Under the pieces are notes generated by a model, which worked only from the letters and a program-made list of their open reading frames with translations, did no database searches and was not told the DNA's origin. Shown in pieces: positions 59,872 to 64,000 of a stretch of 64,000 nt of DNA. The stretch covers positions 558,001 to 622,000 of the forward strand of contig NZ_BCTA01000036.1 of assembly GCF_001570485.1 (NCBI RefSeq), read 5' to 3'. The first letter of the stretch is position 1. Each line of letters opens with the position of its first letter. Position numbers and translations under genes: made by a program. This DNA is from Mycolicibacterium novocastrense. GTDB lineage: Bacteria > Actinomycetota > Actinomycetes > Mycobacteriales > Mycobacteriaceae.

Positions 59872-62340
59872 TCAGCTCGCCTCGGACACCGGTTTCGGGG
59901 GCGGCGGCGCGGGCAGCACCGCATACAGGTCGCGTTCGATCTCGTCGCGCACGCCCTCATCGGCGGTGATGCCGAACAGGTCGACCACCGAGGAGCCCAT
60001 GGTGGTGACCTTCGCCCACGCGATGTCGATGCCGTCGCGCTCGAACACGGCGGTCAACCTGGCCAGCAGGCCCGCGCGGTCGGTGCTGCGGATCTGCACG
60101 ACCAGTTCCCCTGATCGGGCACCCTGTGACCACAGGACACGTGGTGGCGCGGTCACGTGGTTGATGGGGACTGCGGCAGGTACCTCGCCGGCGCGCGACG
60201 TGCCGTGTTGCGCTGCCTCGCGTTCACGGCGATCCAGCGCCTCCTGAACGTCGAGTTCACCCTCGAGCGCGAGGATGAACTGCTGGCGCAGGACCTCAGG
60301 CGCGGGTGGGGACCCGAAATGCGGAGAGACGACGAATGTGTTGATCGCCGAGCCCTCGTGACCGTTCACCGAGGCGGAGTGGACACGCAACGAGTTCAGC
60401 GCGAGCACGCCCGCCGCCTTGGACAGCAGGCCCCGGCGGTCGGGGGCGATGACCGTCACGTTGTAGATCTGCGGGCTGTCCCCCGGCGACAGCTCGAGAT
60501 GAACACCCACCTGCTTGGCGAGCGAAAGATACCGCGGCTCAATAGGATCCGGTTGCGGTAGGGGCTCCCCCGCCATCACCATCCGGCAGCGGTGCGCGAG
60601 ATCGCCGATGAGCGAGGCCTTCCAGTCCCCCCAGACGCCGGGTCCGGTCGCCAACGAGTCCGCTTCGGCCAGCACGTGAAGCAACTCCAGCAGGACGAGG
60701 TCACCGTCGAGGGTCTCGACCACCGCCGAGATCGTGTTGGGGTCCTGAAGGTCGCGGCGGGTCGCGGTGTGCGGCAGCAGCAGGTGGTGGCGGACGATCT
60801 TCGACAGAATCTCGACATCCGACGGCCACATCCCCAGCCGGGTCCCGATCTGAGTGGCCAGCTCCGCACCGATGACGCTGTGATCGCCACCGCGTCCCTT
60901 GCCGATGTCGTGGCACAGCGCGCCCAGCATCAGAAGGTCCGGGCGAGCCACCCGTGTGGTGAAAGCGCTTGCCCGCGAGACCGTTTCGACGAGGTGCCGG
61001 TCGACGGTCCAGATGTGCACCACATCGCGCGGAGGGAGGTCGCGAACCGCACCCCATTCGGGGAACAGACGCCCCCACAGACCGGTGCGGTCCAGCGCCT
61101 CGATCGTGGCGACCGCCGACGGTCCGGCGGCCAGCATCACCAGCAGATCCTTGAGCGCCTGGCGCGGCCAGGGCGTGCGGAGTTCGGGGGCGGCCTCGGC
61201 GAGCCGCGACAGTGTCGAGGCCGCCATGGGCAACCCGGTGGTCGCCGACGCGGCGGCCACCCGCAGGATCAGGCCGGGATCGCGTTCGGGACGGGCGTCG
61301 CGCGCGAGGATGACCTCGCCGGCGAACTCGATGACCCCCTCGTCGAGGGGGCGGCGAGGCGGACGGCGCAATGCCGCAAAACCACGACGGGGAAGCGCGT
61401 TGGCTGCCGTGCGGATCCCCGCGTCGACGTAGAAGCTGATGGTGCGCGCGGCGTCGGACAGCATCCGGGCCAGATCGAAGCGGTCGCCGATGTGCAGAGC
61501 CGCACCGATCTCGTCGGCGTGTTGGGCGAGCAGCAGGTCGCGCCCGCGGCCGGCCACCCTGTGCAGTTCGGTGCGTACGTTGAGCAACGCCAGGTGGGCC
61601 TGCCCCAGCGACCCGAGCGGGGACGCCAACGTGTGGTTGGGATACACGTCGGCCAGTTGCGCGATCGCCAGTGCGTTGAGCAGTTGCACGTCACGCAGAC
61701 CGCCGCGACCACACTTGAGGTCGGGTTCGGCCCGGTGCGCGATCTCCCCGCTGCGCTGCCATCGCGCCCGGGTGTGATCGACGAGTTCATCGAAGCGCGA
61801 GGCGATTCCGGTGCGCCACTGCCGACGGGCTCCCCCGATCAGCAGCGTGGACAGGTCCGCGTCACCGGCGATGTGACGCGCTTCCAGCATCGCCAACCCC
61901 GCCGAGATGTCCTCACCGGCCACCTTCAACGCCTCGGGTACCGTCCGCACACTGTGGTCGATGCGAATGTTGGCGTCCCACAACGGATACCACAACAGCT
62001 CTGCCACCTGACCGACCACGTCGTGCGGCATGTTGTCGTGCAACAGCATCAGGTCGAGATCGGAATGCGGCACGAACTCGCCCCGGCCGAGGCCGCCGGT
62101 CGCGACGATGGCGAAGCCGCTGGTCGGCGTGATGCCGATCTCGGTGGCCTTGGTGGTCAGCCAGAATTCGTGCAGATCTTGCAGTGCGTGGCGCAGGGCG
62201 GCCGAATCCAGTTGGCGGGCACCGCCTGTCAACAGTTGCTTGATCGCGGCGCAGAGGTCCGTCGCCGGACGAGACGAACCCGCCGCCGGCGCCACCCATT
62301 GAGGGGCGCCGGCGGCGGCCTGGGGTCTGGGCTCACTCAT
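59872..62340 (-). CDS. glnD: PII uridylyl/adenylyltransferase and removing enzyme GlnD
   Basis: 822 residues. Nucleotidyltransferase domain with [21 protein letters not shown] (G-x-D-x-D), HD domain [20 protein letters not shown] for removal, and two ACT domains at the C-terminus ([39 protein letters not shown]). In actinobacteria GlnD adenylylates PII. An ATG with a GAGAGG site is preferred over a GTG ten codons upstream. Third gene of amt-glnB-glnD. Confidence 0.95.
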   Translation of the reverse strand: MSEPRPQAAAGAPQWVAPAAGSSRPATDLCAAIKQLLTGGARQLDSAALRHALQDLHEFWLTTKATEIGITPTSGFAIVATGGLGRGEFVPHSDLDLMLLHDNMPHDVVGQVAELLWYPLWDANIRIDHSVRTVPEALKVAGEDISAGLAMLEARHIAGDADLSTLLIGGARRQWRTGIASRFDELVDHTRARWQRSGEIAHRAEPDLKCGRGGLRDVQLLNALAIAQLADVYPNHTLASPLGSLGQAHLALLNVRTELHRVAGRGRDLLLAQHADEIGAALHIGDRFDLARMLSDAARTISFYVDAGIRTAANALPRRGFAALRRPPRRPLDEGVIEFAGEVILARDARPERDPGLILRVAAASATTGLPMAASTLSRLAEAAPELRTPWPRQALKDLLVMLAAGPSAVATIEALDRTGLWGRLFPEWGAVRDLPPRDVVHIWTVDRHLVETVSRASAFTTRVARPDLLMLGALCHDIGKGRGGDHSVIGAELATQIGTRLGMWPSDVEILSKIVRHHLLLPHTATRRDLQDPNTISAVVETLDGDLVLLELLHVLAEADSLATGPGVWGDWKASLIGDLAHRCRMVMAGEPLPQPDPIEPRYLSLAKQVGVHLELSPGDSPQIYNVTVIAPDRRGLLSKAAGVLALNSLRVHSASVNGHEGSAINTFVVSPHFGSPPAPEVLRQQFILALEGELDVQEALDRREREAAQHGTSRAGEVPAAVPINHVTAPPRVLWSQGARSGELVVQIRSTDRAGLLARLTAVFERDGIDIAWAKVTTMGSSVVDLFGITADEGVRDEIERDLYAVLPAPPPPKPVSEAS

Positions 62341-62414
62341 CTCGTCCTCTCCCCCTGTAAAACTGCTCACGGTGTGCGATCGGACGGAGACGAACTCTCA
62401 GCTCTGCAAGAGGC

Positions 62415-62786
<372 letters not shown>

Positions 62787-64000
62787 TCAGACGAGCTCGT
62801 AAGCAGTTTCGGCATGTTCGGTTTCATCGATGCCGGTGTCTTCATCCTCCGGGGTGACGCGCCAACCCAATGGCTTGACGATAAAGGCAATGATCGCCGT
62901 CATGATGCCAGTGAAGATAACCGCGACCAAGGCGATCACCACCTGAACGACCAACTGCTGGAAGCCACCGCCGTAGAACAGCCCGGTCTCCATCGCCAGC
63001 AAGCCGATGCCCACGGTGCCCCACAAGCCCGCTACCAGGTGAACACCGACGACGTCGAGCGAATCGTCGTAGCCGAACTTGTACTTCAACCCGACCGCGA
63101 GCGCGGACAGCGCGCCGGCGATGACACCCAGGATCAACGACCCGATCGGCGAGAGCGAACCGCAGGCCGGTGTGATCGCGACGAGGCCGGCCACGACGCC
63201 CGACGCGGCGCCGACGCTGGTCGCATGCCCGTCCCGGATGCGCTCCACCAGCAACCAGCCCAGCATCGCGGCGGCGGTGGCGGCGGTGGTGTTGACCCAG
63301 ACCTGGCCGGCGAGCATGTCGGCCGCGCCCTCGGATCCGACGTTGAAGCCGAACCAGCCGAACCACAGGATGGCCGCGCCCAGCATCACGAACGGAATGT
63401 TGTGCGGACGGTAGGCGACCTTGCCGAAGCCGGTCCGCTTACCCAGCAGAATCGCGAGCACCAGTGCGGCCATGCCGGCGTTGATGTGAACGACGGTGCC
63501 ACCGGCGAAGTCGATCGGCGAGACGTTCGCGGTGCCTTCTTCGTCGACGCCGAACATCTTGGCCGCGATGCCGTTCTCAGCACCGGACAGCAGGCCGCCA
63601 CCCCAAACCATGTGAGCGAGTGGGAAATACACCACCGTCACCCAGATCGCGCCGAACACCAGCCAGGTGCCGAACTTCATCCGCTCGGCCACCGCGCCGC
63701 TGATCAGCGCGACGGTGATGACCGCGAAGGTCAACTGGAAGCCCGCCCAGACGATTGCGGGCACGGAGCCGAATCCGCCCAGGACGTAGAGGGTGGTGCC
63801 GTCCACCTCCAGGGTCTCCAGAAGTGGGCTCAGCCCGAACAACGCGAATGGATTGTCGAAGATGCCCGCGATGTCGCTGTTGCCGGTGTGCGCCGACGCG
63901 AACGACATCGAGTAGCCCCACAGCACGTAGACGACGCTGACGACGCCGAGGGTTCCGAACGACATCATCATCATGTTCAGAACCGACTTCTGGCGCGACA
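62787..64000 (-). CDS. amt: Ammonium transporter (5' end beyond window)
   Basis: AmtB-type channel; about 404 residues visible, with the start outside. The frame at the edge reads SRQKSVLNMMMMSFGTLG, conserved early in Amt. Typical segments: FAVITVALISGAVAERMKF, VWGGGLLS, FAGGTVVHINAGMAALVLA with the channel His, WFGWFGFNVGSEGAA. The C-terminus is the charged cytoplasmic tail where PII docks. First gene of amt-glnB-glnD. Confidence 0.95.
   Translation of the reverse strand, partial: SRQKSVLNMMMMSFGTLGVVSVVYVLWGYSMSFASAHTGNSDIAGIFDNPFALFGLSPLLETLEVDGTTLYVLGGFGSVPAIVWAGFQLTFAVITVALISGAVAERMKFGTWLVFGAIWVTVVYFPLAHMVWGGGLLSGAENGIAAKMFGVDEEGTANVSPIDFAGGTVVHINAGMAALVLAILLGKRTGFGKVAYRPHNIPFVMLGAAILWFGWFGFNVGSEGAADMLAGQVWVNTTAATAAAMLGWLLVERIRDGHATSVGAASGVVAGLVAITPACGSLSPIGSLILGVIAGALSALAVGLKYKFGYDDSLDVVGVHLVAGLWGTVGIGLLAMETGLFYGGGFQQLVVQVVIALVAVIFTGIMTAIIAFIVKPLGWRVTPEDEDTGIDETEHAETAYELV

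Overview
The window is high-GC DNA from a mycobacterium, most likely a rapid-growing environmental species (Mycolicibacterium type). Five things point there: gene order at both ends follows the M. tuberculosis Rv2896c-Rv2920c neighbourhood; a six-gene mce operon; haemophore-like small exported proteins; an IdeR-type iron box; and a mycofactocin-type SDR with F420/flavin-type oxidoreductases. I see no tRNA, rRNA, insertion sequence, prophage or CRISPR array.

Layout. 1-2587: dprA (cut by the window edge), comM/yifB and yraN on the minus strand. 2725-10306: a DUF1206 membrane protein, a haemophore-like gene, then an iron-box-controlled operon with a ferric ABC importer and an unusual adenylation-carrier-membrane acyltransferase fusion. 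10287-13843: thioesterase, CoA-transferase, HAD phosphatase, a second haemophore-like gene and a small exported protein. 14129-17042: a DyP-type peroxidase between two proteins of unknown function. 17064-18712: an AveC-like membrane protein, a 41-residue membrane peptide and a divergent TetR gene with a clear palindromic operator. 18709-47668: a large lipid/steroid-like catabolic block with three P450s, several SDRs, an aldehyde dehydrogenase, a second AveC-like protein, an unusual substrate-binding protein, a MoxR-type ATPase with its von Willebrand partner, paired LLM oxidoreductases and DapB-like dehydrogenases, a tandem-TetR regulator resembling Mce3R, and an mceABCDEF operon without yrbE permease genes. 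48265-64000: conserved housekeeping genes (DUF2469, rnhB, lepB, rplS, lppW, an exported carbonic-anhydrase-like protein, trmD-rimM-KH-rpsP, two D-Ala-D-Ala carboxypeptidases, an amidohydrolase, ffh, glnD-glnB-amt). Relative to M. tuberculosis as I remember it, about 45 kb of accessory DNA sits between yraN and the DUF2469 gene.

The most notable observation is a repeated, non-palindromic 15-bp motif (ACCWAANATNTGTTC-like). It lies ahead of nearly every transcription unit between 27.6 and 47.8 kb, including the mce operon, and degenerate copies precede the tandem-TetR gene itself. An asymmetric operator is what a single-chain double-TetR repressor should read, so the block looks like one local Mce3R-like regulon joining an mce uptake system to an uncharacterised oxidative pathway. 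The second candidate for new biology is the iron-operon fusion protein at 7808-10306. Function calls rest on recognised motifs and remembered family features; no database search was run.
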